Origin: Ascoidea rubescens DSM 1968
Taxonomy: Eukaryota; Ascomycota; Saccharomycetes; Ascoideales; Ascoideaceae
Assembly (NCBI RefSeq): GCF_001661345.1
Contig: NW_017962917.1
Span: 372,001 to 436,000 of the forward strand
DNA length: 64,000 bases
Direction: 5' to 3'
Shown: positions 1-10,944 of the stretch, in pieces
Position numbering within the stretch: position 1 is the first letter of the stretch
Layout: every line of letters begins with the position of its first letter
The notes under the pieces: model-generated
The model's input: the letters and a program-made list of their open reading frames with translations, nothing else
Databases searched by the model: none
What the model was told of the DNA's origin: nothing
Program-made: the position numbers and the translations under genes

Positions 1-1
1 C

Positions 2-2317
2 TTGGAAGGTTTGGATATTATCAGTTATGCCAACATCAAAAACAAAAACAGAACATTTGCCCATGTCTTTCTCTCTTGGATATTCTTTGGTTTAATCATC
101 TACTCAATTTACAGAGAATTGTTTTACTACGTCTCTTTTAGACACTCCTTACAAGCCACACCCTACATCGACTCTTTAGTCTCTTCCAGATCTCTATTAA
201 TCACCTCCTTACCAAAGGAATACAACGATGAATTAAGTCTAAAAAGTTTGCTTCCAAGTGCAACAACTTTTTCCTTTACTAGAAATTACAAACTTTTACA
301 AAAGAAAATTGAAGAAAGATCCAAATACGCTTCGAAATATGAAGCCACTCTAAATAAAGTCATCAACAAATCAGTGAAAATTCGTCAAAAGGCAATCAAA
401 AAAGAAAAAGAATTACCAACTCCTGAAGACCAATTATCTTCTTACATCCCAGATAAAAAGAGACCAACTCATAAACTAAAACCAATCATTGGCAAAAAAG
501 TTGATACAATTGACTACTCCATCAGCCACATTGCTGAATTAAACCAAGAAATCGAACAAGATCAGCAAAACTACCTCGATAACGAAAAAGTAGGCTCTGT
601 ATTCATCCAGTTTCCTAACCAAATTGAAGCCCAAAGAGCTTTTCAAGCTTTACCTTATCACAAATCCTTTAAAAAAAGTGGTTCTAAATTCATCATAAAT
701 ACTCTTCCTGATGACATCATTTGGGAAAACTTGTCTCTAACTCAACATCAAAGAAGAATTAAAAAATTAATCGCTAAATCTGTTTTAACTGCAATGATCA
801 TCTTCTGGGCCATTCCTGTTGCTGTTGTGGGTGCAATTTCAAATATCAACTACTTGATCGACAAAGTTTCTTTCTTGGAATTTATCAATAACTTACCAAC
901 CGTACTACTAGGTTTAATCACTGCCTTGCTACCAACCATCATGCTAGTCATTTTAATGTCCCTAGTTCCTCCTTTTATTAAAGCTCTCGGTAAATTTGGT
1001 GGTCTATTAACCTATCAAGAAATTGACTTATGGTGCCATGATTGGTACTACGCTTTCCAAGTCATTCAAGTTTTTTTGATTACAACCATGGCTTCCGCCG
1101 CAACTTCTGTTGTTACCAAGATCATCGATGAACCTGATTCTGCTTTAACTTTGCTTGCTTCAAACTTGCCAAAGGCTGCCAACTTTTACATTTGTTATAT
1201 CCTACTTCAAGGTCTAACAATTCCAGGTGCTGCTTTATTCCAAGTGGTTGCCCTAATCTTATCAAAGATCTTGGGTAGGCTTTTGGATAATACTCCAAGA
1301 AAGAAATGGTCAAGATTTAATAGCTTATCAAAACCAAGCTGGGGTATCGTCTTCCCTCCTTACGCTTTACTAGGTCTCATTGGTATTTGTTACTCCATCA
1401 TTGCTCCAATTGTCATTGCCTTTTCTGCCGTTTGTTTCCTCTTAATCTATGTTGCCTACCTCTACAATTTAACCTACGTAATGGACCACTCAATTGACTC
1501 TAGAGGCAGACATTATCCAAAGGCTCTTTTCCAAATCTTTGTTGCATTGTACTTGGCTGAAGTCTGTTTAATTGGTTTGTTTGTATTTAACAAAGGTTGG
1601 GCTCCTGTTGCATTAGAATCCATCTTACTAGCTGCTACTGTCGCTTCTCACTTATACTTTAAATATAAGTTTATTCCTTTATTCGATCAAGTTCCACTTA
1701 GCGCACTTTATCAAGCTCAAGGTAACCCACACTACACTTATAACCCTAAAGATCAAGGTTTGAAAGAAATTAAAGAAACTGGTAAATCTTTCTGGATTGA
1801 TAATTCTGATAAAAACTCAGTTTCCATCATTGATGAAAACGTTGCATCCACCTCCGCTGCCCCAGACGCTTCTCCTTATCCTTACGACAAAGAACCCACT
1901 TCTGTACCAGTTCCTCCAGTCGCTGAAAATGAAAATAACACAAAGTTGCCCATCAATTCAGTTCCAGATTACGAAAACTCAACAACTCAAGAACACTCTA
2001 AAGTATTTTTTAAATCCACTGTCGTTAATTTCTTCCATCCAAGAAAATTCTTAACGTTAAGTTATATCAGGTCAATTTTACCAAATTACTTGAACAATCC
2101 TATTATCTATGACAACCTATCTGAATCTTACCTTGACCCTGCTATTAAAGACGAAGCTCCAAAGATTTGGATTCCAAAAGATCCAATGGGTTTATCGACT
2201 AACGAAATTGCCAAAGCAGAAGGTAAAGTTTTCGTAACTGATGAACAAACTGATTTCGATGATAAAGGAAAATGTCAATATCTTGGACCTCCTCCAGATT
2301 ACGGGGGAAGCTATTAA
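2..2317 (+). CDS. CSC1/OSCA-type (DUF221) ion channel, 5' end outside window
   Basis: This is a member of the CSC1/OSCA/TMEM63 family, whose characterised members are osmotically or mechanically gated cation channels of the plasma membrane or endomembranes; yeast paralogues include CSC1, RSN1 and PHM7. The gene is cut by the left edge and 771 codons remain. A hydrophobic segment near residues 22-40 is followed by a hydrophilic loop of about 200 residues containing the conserved RPTHKLKPIIGKKVDTI stretch, the usual cytosolic loop between the first and second conserved membrane helices. Some eight further hydrophobic segments lie between about residues 258 and 560. After them comes a polar tail of about 200 residues with Pro/Ser-rich and acidic parts. 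It most resembles the RSN1 branch, but the paralogue is not certain from memory. The family call is secure. Confidence 0.9.
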   Translation: MEGLDIISYANIKNKNRTFAHVFLSWIFFGLIIYSIYRELFYYVSFRHSLQATPYIDSLVSSRSLLITSLPKEYNDELSLKSLLPSATTFSFTRNYKLLQKKIEERSKYASKYEATLNKVINKSVKIRQKAIKKEKELPTPEDQLSSYIPDKKRPTHKLKPIIGKKVDTIDYSISHIAELNQEIEQDQQNYLDNEKVGSVFIQFPNQIEAQRAFQALPYHKSFKKSGSKFIINTLPDDIIWENLSLTQHQRRIKKLIAKSVLTAMIIFWAIPVAVVGAISNINYLIDKVSFLEFINNLPTVLLGLITALLPTIMLVILMSLVPPFIKALGKFGGLLTYQEIDLWCHDWYYAFQVIQVFLITTMASAATSVVTKIIDEPDSALTLLASNLPKAANFYICYILLQGLTIPGAALFQVVALILSKILGRLLDNTPRKKWSRFNSLSKPSWGIVFPPYALLGLIGICYSIIAPIVIAFSAVCFLLIYVAYLYNLTYVMDHSIDSRGRHYPKALFQIFVALYLAEVCLIGLFVFNKGWAPVALESILLAATVASHLYFKYKFIPLFDQVPLSALYQAQGNPHYTYNPKDQGLKEIKETGKSFWIDNSDKNSVSIIDENVASTSAAPDASPYPYDKEPTSVPVPPVAENENNTKLPINSVPDYENSTTQEHSKVFFKSTVVNFFHPRKFLTLSYIRSILPNYLNNPIIYDNLSESYLDPAIKDEAPKIWIPKDPMGLSTNEIAKAEGKVFVTDEQTDFDDKGKCQYLGPPPDYGGSY

Positions 2318-2864
2318 GATGTAAAAGGTTTTCAATGCGTGTTATCTTGAATGATAGTTTTTTGTTTAAATTAAACTTCAATCTTTTTTTTTCTACTTTG
2401 TACTTTTCTGATTTCTTATTCCTGATCTTTGAACTTTAAACTGGTTTTCTAATGGTTTTCTTTAATGTTTTTTCTTTCACTTAATGCAAAAGTTTTTAAT
2501 AATTATTACTGTGTTCTATTTCCCTTTATTTAAATCAATTCTTCACTTAAATTGACTAAAATTATATAATTTTATTAGATTTAATATATTTTAATTGTTT
2601 TCTTTTAAACTAATTGAGTTTGTACACCTGTATTACCTGTATTAGTAAAAGGCTTCCATAATAGGATAAAATTGTCTAAACAAGACATTTATTTTGGGCT
2701 CACTCAAAAGGTAACTGAGTACCATTGAAGATCTACAAAGAAAAACCTGATCAAATTAGGAATATTTTTTATTTGATGATATAATAAAACTAGAAATCAT
2801 TAAGGGGAGAGAAAAAAACAAAAAAATTAGACTGTATTAGATTAGGTTAAAATGGCTAAAATGG
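2318..2864. other. Convergent intergenic spacer
   Basis: AT-rich DNA between two genes that end towards each other. It holds T- and A-rich tracts typical of yeast 3' ends. I see no further gene or ordered element in it. Confidence 0.6.
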
Positions 2865-4106
2865 TTAAAATGGGTATGTAACTGGCTCTTTATCAGGAGT
2901 ATAACCCATTTCTTCTTGTTCTTTGGCTTTCTTTTCAAGATATGGCAATAAAACATCTTTGAATTTTTCAAATCCTCTGTAGGCTTGAACGTCTTCAGTC
3001 CAACTATTGATACCATCTAATAATCTTCTTGGGACATAAGGCTCGTTACCCATTTGAGTGATAGGTAAGAAGTAAGTTCTAACTGTAAAAACAATGGCAC
3101 CAGATTTGGGTAGTCTTCTAAGGGATTGTCTTTCACTTCTAAAGTATATATCTTTAACGTCTTTAGCTTCTTTAGCGGTATACCAACCAACGGCTTCACC
3201 AGATTCATCACCAATTGAAAAGGACCAACCTAGGTCGTCATCAAGCTGAATAAAATAGTTATTTCTAACAACAGGTTTTTCTGGGGTCAATCTGTGAAAG
3301 AACTTATCCATTCCTGGTCTTAGTTTTTCATTATACTTGGGAACATCGCCAGTAGTGTGAATGGCGTATAGTGGTAAGTTGATTTTATCCTTTAATCTCC
3401 AAAATCCAGGTAGTAACACAGCTCCACCTTTAAGATAATATAAACCATCTTCTTCTTCAATCATTATAGCAAGGTCATCTTGAGTTAATTTTGCAGCTAT
3501 TAGCATTGGGTCCTCCTTCAAGGGTCTTTCAAGGATGTTGAAGGATTCTTTTGTCACTAAATTATCCAAGATACCAGTGTTAGAGTTATATGAGAATAAA
3601 GATGGATATCTATGACTTAAATAAACAGTCAATTCTTCCAAGAATTCATAACCAGCTTCCATTGCAACAGGTAGAGTGCCATATAGTTCAGTGCCTTTTT
3701 CTTCTAATCTTTCTAGTTTTCTATTATGAAATTTTAACCATTCATTGTCTAGTTCAATCCAATTTTCCCAATCCATGGATCTAATTCCCATTGTTACGAA
3801 ATAGTTGTGTTTAAAGGCACGATAAGGGACTGGTTTTGTTGTGTTTATATCCCAGTTTTCAAATGGTTTAGGAATTGGAGTTTTGAAATCTTCGGGTGTC
3901 CAGGTACCATTTTTTCTTTTTTTATTGTTTGCTTTTGCAGCAGGTAAGGCTTTGGTTAATTGTTTTTTATCAGATAAGGTAATGGCTTTAAAAGTCAAAG
4001 TACCAATTAAGGAAAGCAAAACACCCGAAAGGACTATAAAAGAAGACAAGTCTCTGTCATGTAAGGATTTGTGAAAGCTTGTTACTGAAGATAGTATAAG
4101 TGACAT
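2865..4106 (-). CDS. HRQ-family (DUF3445) protein, heme-dependent oxidative demethylase-like
   Basis: 413 residues from the ATG at 4106; the open frame extends slightly further upstream but has no earlier ATG. The protein belongs to the fungal DUF3445/HRQ family, annotated as heme-dependent oxidative N-demethylase-like; the substrate in yeast is not known to me. Residues of about 12-35 form one hydrophobic segment, suggesting a membrane-anchored N-terminus. The body carries family blocks: YRAFKHNYFVTMGIRSMDW near residue 80, FHRLTPEKPV near residue 270 and ERQSLRRLPKSGAIVF near residue 325. The last block, with its Arg-Leu-Pro core, is the strongest signature. The gene converges on the upstream channel gene and diverges from the PRKRIP1-like gene across a 1-kb promoter region. 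Confidence 0.82.
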   Translation of the reverse strand: MSLILSSVTSFHKSLHDRDLSSFIVLSGVLLSLIGTLTFKAITLSDKKQLTKALPAAKANNKKRKNGTWTPEDFKTPIPKPFENWDINTTKPVPYRAFKHNYFVTMGIRSMDWENWIELDNEWLKFHNRKLERLEEKGTELYGTLPVAMEAGYEFLEELTVYLSHRYPSLFSYNSNTGILDNLVTKESFNILERPLKEDPMLIAAKLTQDDLAIMIEEEDGLYYLKGGAVLLPGFWRLKDKINLPLYAIHTTGDVPKYNEKLRPGMDKFFHRLTPEKPVVRNNYFIQLDDDLGWSFSIGDESGEAVGWYTAKEAKDVKDIYFRSERQSLRRLPKSGAIVFTVRTYFLPITQMGNEPYVPRRLLDGINSWTEDVQAYRGFEKFKDVLLPYLEKKAKEQEEMGYTPDKEPVTYPF

Positions 4107-5129
4107 TGTTATTTGTTGGTGCAATAAGTTATATTATGGAATATGAAATAATATAGAGTAATATGGAGCAATATGGAATAATATGGAATATGAAATATGA
4201 AATAAGAAATATAGGCTAAGAAATATGGAATATTATTTATAAGTTATAAGAGTTTTTATGATAAAAAATAAAAAAGATTCTAGTTATTATTGATCTATAT
4301 ATAAATTCAAAATCAAAAGAAAGAGACTACAAATTGGAAGAAAAGAAATAAACCATTGGTTATTTATATAAAATTTAGGAAAATAATGTTGAAAACGATA
4401 TTAGCTTTTGGAAATAGATTGATTTGAGAAGAAATCAAAACAGTTGTTGATTTTTTGTTTTAATTAAGTAACTTCAACACAATTGTTGTAATGTCACATT
4501 GATATTTATTGTTTATTAGTTCAAATCAAATTATGATCCAATGGATTTTTAGGGTACAGGTCAATAAGCTCCAAGGATGATGGGTAAAAAAGAAACATTA
4601 GTATAAGATTCAATTTCGATGATAAGAAACCAAACGACATTTCCCAAAGTGGTTAAGTTTCGCACTCATGTTTTTCCATGGGGTTATTCGATACATTAAC
4701 AAAGAGGATTTTTTTACTATATATTTATTTTCCAAAGGCTTTATAGGCTGCTATTGGCCAGCACTTAAGTGGTAGTCGAATGAGTTCCCAGAGGAAGCGA
4801 AGACTCGAGAGCTGGTACAACTTTCCAACAACAACCATCTAGTTCCTGCCGCTGGAACTAAGCGCACCTAGAACTACAACAAATCGATGGCACAGTTGGT
4901 TTGTTGGTGTTGGTTATCTAGCACTTGATAACATGGTTATCGCTGTTGTTGGTTATCACCAGCCTGAATTGCTATCGGTATTACGCAGGCCGAACACGTG
5001 TTCTGTCGCAGCTGCAGGAAAAGATGCGGTTTCTGCTGCTGCTGCGGCCAAAACCATGTGACCGGATCTTCTTTTTCTGTGCCTTTTGTGGAGGTTCTCA
5101 GAGTTGCTGTTTTGTGTTGTGTAGTGGCG
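4107..5129. promoter_or_regulatory. Divergent promoter region with GC-rich island
   Basis: Spacer between the HRQ gene (leftward) and the PRKRIP1-like gene (rightward). The left half is AT-rich with a degenerate ATATGGAATA-type repeat at about 4135-4235. From about 4740 the base composition turns GC-rich. It contains a CACGTG E-box at 4996-5001 and a CTG-triplet run at about 5030-5045. A longer open frame through the island from 4998 gives a Cys-rich, unconvincing peptide and is not taken as coding. Confidence 0.5.
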
Positions 5130-5720
5130 ATGAGTAGCGGTAGAGAAACAGTTTCTTCGAGAGCCAGAGACAGCAAGAATGGCAGCAAAGGAAAGGTGAT
5201 TGCCAACGATCTCGACCTACAGAGGTTTCGTATCAACAAGCTCATGTCTAACCCTTCAAAGGAACTCAAAATCGATTTGAAGTCCGTTGAAAGAAAATTG
5301 CCCAGTATACCTGATTACAACTTCAACGTCAAATCATCCATTGCCGGCGCAGGTTCTGATGGATTTCATATTTACCAAAAGTCCAAGGAGAAGGAGAAAC
5401 TTCGGTTATCGATTTTGAAAGAAAATGAGACCTCAAGGAAAAATAAAGAGGAATTTTTACTATTAAAACAGGAAATGCAAAAAAAAGATGATTTGAAAAC
5501 ACAGAAGAATAGATTGAAAAGATTAAAAAGGAAACAGGCCAAAGAAAAATACAAGAAAGATAACATTACTATTGACAATAATAATGGCGTTGAAAATACA
5601 GTAAACAATGATAATCGTGAATTAAACCGACCCTCTAACAAGTCTATTAAATTACAGCACAAAGACGAGAAAATACAGAATAATAAAAAATCACAAACTC
5701 AAGTAATAATCGATGACTAA
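5130..5720 (+). CDS. PRKRIP1-like (DUF1168) nuclear protein
   Basis: 196 residues from the ATG at 5130. An open frame reaches back to 4998, but its 44 extra residues are Cys-rich and come from the GC-rich promoter, so the internal ATG is chosen. The diagnostic block is SSIAGAGSDGFHIYQKSKEK (about residues 70-90), matching the SSAGAGSGEFHVYR core of human PRKRIP1. It is followed by a long Lys/Glu-rich helix and a Lys-rich tail. Human PRKRIP1 is a double-stranded-RNA-binding nuclear protein found in the catalytic spliceosome. A spliceosomal role here is inferred only from that family. S. cerevisiae has no familiar named orthologue. The gene ends 40 bases from the end of COA4. Confidence 0.75.
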   Translation: MSSGRETVSSRARDSKNGSKGKVIANDLDLQRFRINKLMSNPSKELKIDLKSVERKLPSIPDYNFNVKSSIAGAGSDGFHIYQKSKEKEKLRLSILKENETSRKNKEEFLLLKQEMQKKDDLKTQKNRLKRLKRKQAKEKYKKDNITIDNNNGVENTVNNDNRELNRPSNKSIKLQHKDEKIQNNKKSQTQVIIDD

Positions 5721-5760
5721 TTTTGAAAAAAAAGTGTCCTATTTACATGTCTTATCATTA

Positions 5761-6024
5761 TCATAATGAGTTCTTTTCATTATCGACTGTATGAGTTCTT
5801 TCATTGTTATGATTTGTGCTCCAACATTTTTTAAATGCTTCCATTTCTTTTATACATTGTCTCCAATCACCAGTATCTGCATGGCAAAATTGTAATTTTC
5901 GATTCTCTTTTGCACATCCGGTTTTAATAATTCTTTGGTCCCATTCATCGGGATCATCATCATCATCGTAATCGTCATCTTCACCGTTTTCTTCGGAAAT
6001 TTTCTTTTGATTTAATTCATTATC

Positions 6025-6056
<32 letters not shown>

Positions 6057-6144
6057 CGGTCTTGCTATCTGCATCTTGAGAACTGTGAGTCTCTTGTTTA
6101 TCTAATTCTTCAACACTTGATGAAAACCAACTGAATAATCTCAT
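5761..6144 (-). CDS. COA4: Cytochrome oxidase assembly factor Coa4 (twin CX9C)
   Basis: 127 residues from an ATG. The C-terminal half carries the coiled-coil-helix-coiled-coil-helix pattern: C77-x9-C87 and C97-x9-C107. It lies in the family context DPDEWDQRIIKTGC at the front and MEAFKKCW at the end. These are the landmarks of Coa4 (Cmc3), a small intermembrane-space protein oxidised by Mia40 and needed for cytochrome c oxidase assembly. The N-terminal half is a lineage-specific acidic, low-complexity extension with Asn-Asp repeats (residues about 30-42) and an Asp run, so the protein is at the long side for the family. A GTCACATG motif lies 160 bases upstream at 6306-6313. Confidence 0.88.
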
Positions 6145-6378
6145 TTGTCTCCTTAAATATACTGTTTATGCTAGTTTTTATTAAAACAACAATAATAAAA
6201 AATGAATAAATATAAACCAACAATACAATTAAATAAATGATAAATTATCTGAAATAACTTAGGGATTTGAATTAATTTCACTGCAAAACCTTAATTCAAT
6301 ATGATGTCACATGGTTTTGAGTTTTGTTTCAATCATAAAAACCCTTAAAAACAAGTGTATTAAAGAGTATAAATAAAC

Positions 6379-6450
6379 ATTAATAAATAGATTAATAAAT
6401 AGATTAATAAATAGATTAATAAATAGATTAATAAATAGATTAATAAATAA
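6379..6450. repeat. 12-bp tandem repeat, six units
   Basis: Six head-to-tail copies of ATTAATAAATAG; the first five are identical and the sixth differs at its last base. The array lies at the left edge of the gene-poor region, about 235 bases upstream of COA4. Confidence 0.9.
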
Positions 6451-7002
6451 TCGATTAATATACAAGATCAAATCAATTTTTTGGATTATTGTTGATGTTA
6501 TATTTATTAAAGTTCAACAAACGAATGTTTTGATAATTAAGGCAACTCGAAACTCAATCCCTTTTTCAGCATGATAGTAAGCGTTTTCAACTCTTCAACT
6601 CATCCATAGAAAGTGCAACAATTTATCAATTCTAGTTTTGAAAGATTTTTATAACACATTTCTCATAACAATATTCATGGTTAAATCTTTGACGATATGG
6701 TCCTTCTGAATTGATTATTTCAAATTCCTCTCCAAGTTTTTCCTGACATTGACAGCAGTACCAAACATTTATTGTGCTTATCTTTGAAATTGGTTGTTTG
6801 TAATCTAATAAAACTTTTTAATTCAGCTTGAGAGTATTTTGAAGAAAAAAAATTCTGCATTTGAATTGAGATGAATTAAAATAAAATAGATAGTTTTGAT
6901 ACAACCCCCATAAATTATCATAAAAGTAATTCAGCATAGGCTCTCTTTATATGTATATGGATAGATATATGGATCAAGAAATTAGCGAGAAGCTAATAAT
7001 TC

Positions 7003-8660
7003 TTGACTCAGAAAATTTGGTTTCTACAAAAATGGTCTTTATTTGATTTGCAATTTCAGACAATACTGCAAATGTTAACACCATTAACTCTAGATTTTTC
7101 TCCTAACTTGTTATTTAAACACATCAAATTTGATTATGAGTATGAAGTTTTTGAAGATTTCTGGGTTTCATTATGGTTTTTATTGTTTTGAAACAGAGAG
7201 AGAAAAGGAGTTTTTCGATTTTTGAGACTTGTGGCCTTTTAGGCAAATAATTTGGCTTTCTGTAAAGTCTTTTGATAAAAAATTTGACGTTGTTGAAGAT
7301 AAAGGAACATATCGAGATTTGGCAAGAAAATAAGAATTATTGTTTTAAGGTATTAGGTAAAGGAACAATCACCAAGAAATAAAATGTATTGCAAACTAAT
7401 CGGCGAAAACGCGACTGGGATTTAAGCAACGTGCTATATACCATTACTTTCATGCTAATAATAAAGATACTAAAATGGTTATTTCCTTGGTATAGATAAA
7501 TGTAACTAATGCCAATAATTGTGCTTCGATTAAAACAAAATCACTAAATGTTTCTTTTGTTGCAAAAGATGAAATTAAAAGAAAAAATACTTTACTATTT
7601 TAATTTGTTACAAGAAATAGAGACATTCATCTACAAAAAGATATTAGTTCCAAGGACTTTCACAGTTCAAAAAATAATTATGAATTTATCAATTATATAT
7701 GGTGCAATTAAAATTGGGTCTATGGGAGGAGGCTAGTGAAAATTCAAATACCAATTTTAATCCTAAACCAGCACTTGATGGCAGAATTTACGTAAATAAT
7801 TGTGATGACTAGATAAAGAGCTCACCATCTATCTCTAGTGATATTGAACTACATTCTTAGTATGGAACAGCAATTTCAGAAGCTAACTGTATTAATTCAG
7901 ATATTAATAATATTTGGAGCACTTTTTTGAGGTATAATGGTGATAATAAGGATAATAAAAATAGTAATAAAAATAGTAATGAAAATAATGATAAAAATAA
8001 TATTAATTTAGAAAATGATAATGAACTTTATATGCATAAGATTGGATTTTATGAGAATCAAGATGGTATCAAAAATAAATTTAACCACTTTGATGAACGA
8101 CTATTGACTCATCCATCTAAAGTTGATGAAAATAGAGCTAAAAGCTTGAGCCAGAAGCAAGATGCTAACATTGAAAGTATACAAAGTCTAATTAGGAATA
8201 ATTCTACTTCATTTACAAAGCTTATTGATAATTTAATTGACCATAGAAATTTGAGATTACGAAACAGATCATTGGGAATGAATGTGTACCAAAATAAATT
8301 ACCATTTTACAGATATAGAAAAAACTAGTGTTCAAAGTCACTATGTCTCTCTCTTATTTTGAAAAGTTTGCATTAATTCCACGAATCTTTTCTGCAAAGT
8401 ATAGTTTTGATTTTCTTGTTACAGAATCAAAAGGAATTGATGATGATAACGCTGTTTTCAAGAAAACAGTTAACTATTTGTTATTTGAGGATGAAAAAGT
8501 TCATCCATATCAAAATCTATTTGATTACTTAAAAAGAGAGATCATTTATGAAAAATATATTGTTGGCAACTTCTCTCAAATTCTTCCAAAGAATTTTGGC
8601 GTCTTGAGAAACACAAACCGCAAATTCATCCAAGGAATAGTTATGGAGAAGTTTGTGTGA
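7003..8660 (+). pseudogene. Decayed protein-coding remnants of unknown origin
   Basis: Several partial open frames follow one another on the plus strand in alternating frames (about 7003-7191, 7548-7736, 7870-8328, 8343-8660). Most lack a usable ATG. Their translations look like former protein rather than random AT-rich sequence: mixed charged and aromatic content, an Asn/Asp-rich linker at about 7930-8020 like those of genuine proteins here, and a C-terminal piece of about 105 residues beginning MSLSYFEKFALIPRIFSAKY. I recognise no family, and whether this was one gene or two, host or foreign, is open. No transposase, reverse transcriptase or integrase motif is seen. Confidence 0.4.
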
Positions 8661-8898
8661 CCTTTAACTAAAATAATGAATGATAAAGTGTTGTTGAAGC
8701 CAAATATCAATGATAAGCAAAAATTTAAATAAGTATTTTAGATTGAAGAAGCAAATTAATTTTCTTTTTTTCAATATTAGGTCCTATCCTAGTTTTGATT
8801 AATTTTGGCTCTTTTGTTTTCCAGTCATAATAAACGACTGATATATATATATATATACATTAGCCGAAGTAACTGGTATTTCTTCAACAGCACCTTCA

Positions 8899-8982
8899 AT
8901 CTGTGGCTGGTGAAAACAACGGCGCCACAGATGCGGGGCTGATTTTTGTCCAGCAGGTCTTGTGTTCGAACCCGGCCTGGAC
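8899..8982. repeat. Two adjacent inverted repeats
   Basis: ATCTGTGGC (8899-8907) pairs perfectly with GCCACAGAT (8924-8932) around a 16-base loop. GTCCAG (8948-8953) pairs with CTGGAC (8977-8982) around a loop containing GTTCGAACC. A T run follows at about 8986. The block is more GC-rich than its surroundings. It resembles part of a Pol III gene but does not fold as a tRNA. Confidence 0.5.
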
Positions 8983-10917
8983 TGCTTTTCCCTGGATTTT
9001 CGGTTCTTTTCTAGCAATATCGGAAAGGAAACATGGAAGAAACCAGAGGAAGCATTGATCATTTCTGGAGAAAACACAGCTGGAACAGACGCAGATGTAT
9101 TGTTTCATCAAAGTGGTGCAAGATGTGTTGTGTTTGAAGATGCTAAATATTCAGAGTAACTGTTCTCTTGGTGTCAATTTGAGGCTTGAAGCCTTTTTTT
9201 TAAACATTTTTAGACAGCCAACATGATGGTGCTTCAAAAAGAGGGAGTCCACTCAGCAGGTGTATGTATAAGAAGTTTCTCTGGTATAAATAAACTGCCA
9301 TAATCCAGATTGATGTAAGTGATATTGAAACACAACTGGTCTCTACATTGTACCTATATGTTATATATATGATGTTTCTATGGCCCTTATGCTCTTATTG
9401 TAATTTTTAGTTCTCTAACCAATAAAAATCAAGTCTTGCCATATAAATGTCTTTTTGTCTTAAATGTATTTTCACAGGGTTCGGATTTATGAGAGAGAAT
9501 GTATAGAACTCTTGTAATTTGTTGAAATTTGTACATAATATAATCCAGTAGTTTTAAAGCTCAAAGAATAAATGTAAAGCTCAATAGCAATTCATCTATC
9601 AAGTTAGTCCATTCGGAATATTTAACTCTATATTTTTTGAAATGAACATCGCTTTGTTGGGTGTTTTCTCTTTTAAAAATAAAAGCATAATCATTGTTTT
9701 TTTCCTTCTTTGAAACCATGTTATTTTGCCCATCGTCAAAGAAGAAGAAAGAAACCCAACTAATCAAATAACTTTACTGTTGGCTCAAATATCCATTAAT
9801 TCAAAGAACAAATTTCAAATAATCAGATATCAAAACATTCCAGTATTAGAATTTAGTTGCCTTCATTTTTCAAACAAAAGCAGAAACTAAAACCAAGCCA
9901 AACTTAGCTGATTAACACTAAACAAAACATTAAAGGTTGTTGTTAAATTATCATCATGGTCCTTCTATTCCTCTGTTATTATTCCTTTTTTCTTCCCATA
10001 AGCTCGATTGATTTGTTTAAACAGTCCAAACAACATTAAGCTTAGTAATAAAAGAAAAAACAATCCTATTACTTGGTCGTTTTCTTTTTTTGGATTTCTT
10101 TTTCATATCCCTTAAGATGCCAATCAATAAATGATATTCAGTGTTTTATACAATTTAATGATCATATAAAACCAAGTAAAGAATGACAGTATCTCTATTG
10201 ACTTATTAAAGCGCTTTCATTTTCATTAATCCTGAATTTTTATTAATTTTCATTAATTTTCATTAATTTTATCAAATAATATCAAGTTTTAGCGAATTTT
10301 ATTCGACTTTATTTAACCTTATTCAATAATATTCAACATTGATTAGCATTATTGAGCATTATTCAATAATGCCATAGTCAGTATTATCATAATCAATATT
10401 GCCATAATCATTATTAGACAATCTATCTTATTCTATTGGTTTCAAATTTTTGAATGATAATAAAACGAATTATTCAATTCATCCTATACTGCTTTTCAGC
10501 ACTTTATAATCTCAAATATAAAGATAATCCCATGTTTAAAGATAATCCCAAGTTTAAAAATAATAGCAACGTTAATGCTTTTTTAAAATAAATAATAATA
10601 GTAATTCTCCCAAAACTAAAGTTTTTACTACCAATTTTTGTTAAATAAATAATTTGGTATTCTTTTGTAATATCATCAACAATTTCCCTATTATTCCTGA
10701 TAATTTCCCTATTGTTCTTGATAATTTCCTTATTATTCTTGGTGATATTAAAACCAAAAACCCTGACTTTTAATTAAAAATAAAACAAAAAAACAGCAGA
10801 AAACAACAAAAAAAAAGGCAGCTTATAATTTAATCAATTTGAGATAATATAATATAATATAATATTCCTCCAGCGTCTTCTCATAATAATAAATGAGATG
10901 ATACAAATATGCTATTG

Positions 10918-10944
10918 ATAATAATAATAATAATAATAATAATA
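10918..10944. repeat. ATA trinucleotide microsatellite
   Basis: Nine perfect ATA units in non-coding DNA of the gene-poor region. Confidence 0.9.

Noticed and set aside
4998-5129. 44-residue Cys-rich N-terminal extension of the PRKRIP1-like protein
   Set aside because: It is in the GC-rich promoter, has no family similarity and precedes a good internal ATG.
6306-6313. GTCACATG as a point-centromere CDEI element
   Set aside because: No CCGAA-containing CDEIII-like sequence follows at the expected 80-110 bases; the same motif appears in the promoters at 23931 and 56157, so a promoter site is likelier.
8940-8995. tRNA gene suggested by GTTCGAACC and a T-run
   Set aside because: The five bases before TTCGAAC (TTGTG) do not pair with the five after (CCGGC), and no acceptor, D or anticodon arm can be formed around it.
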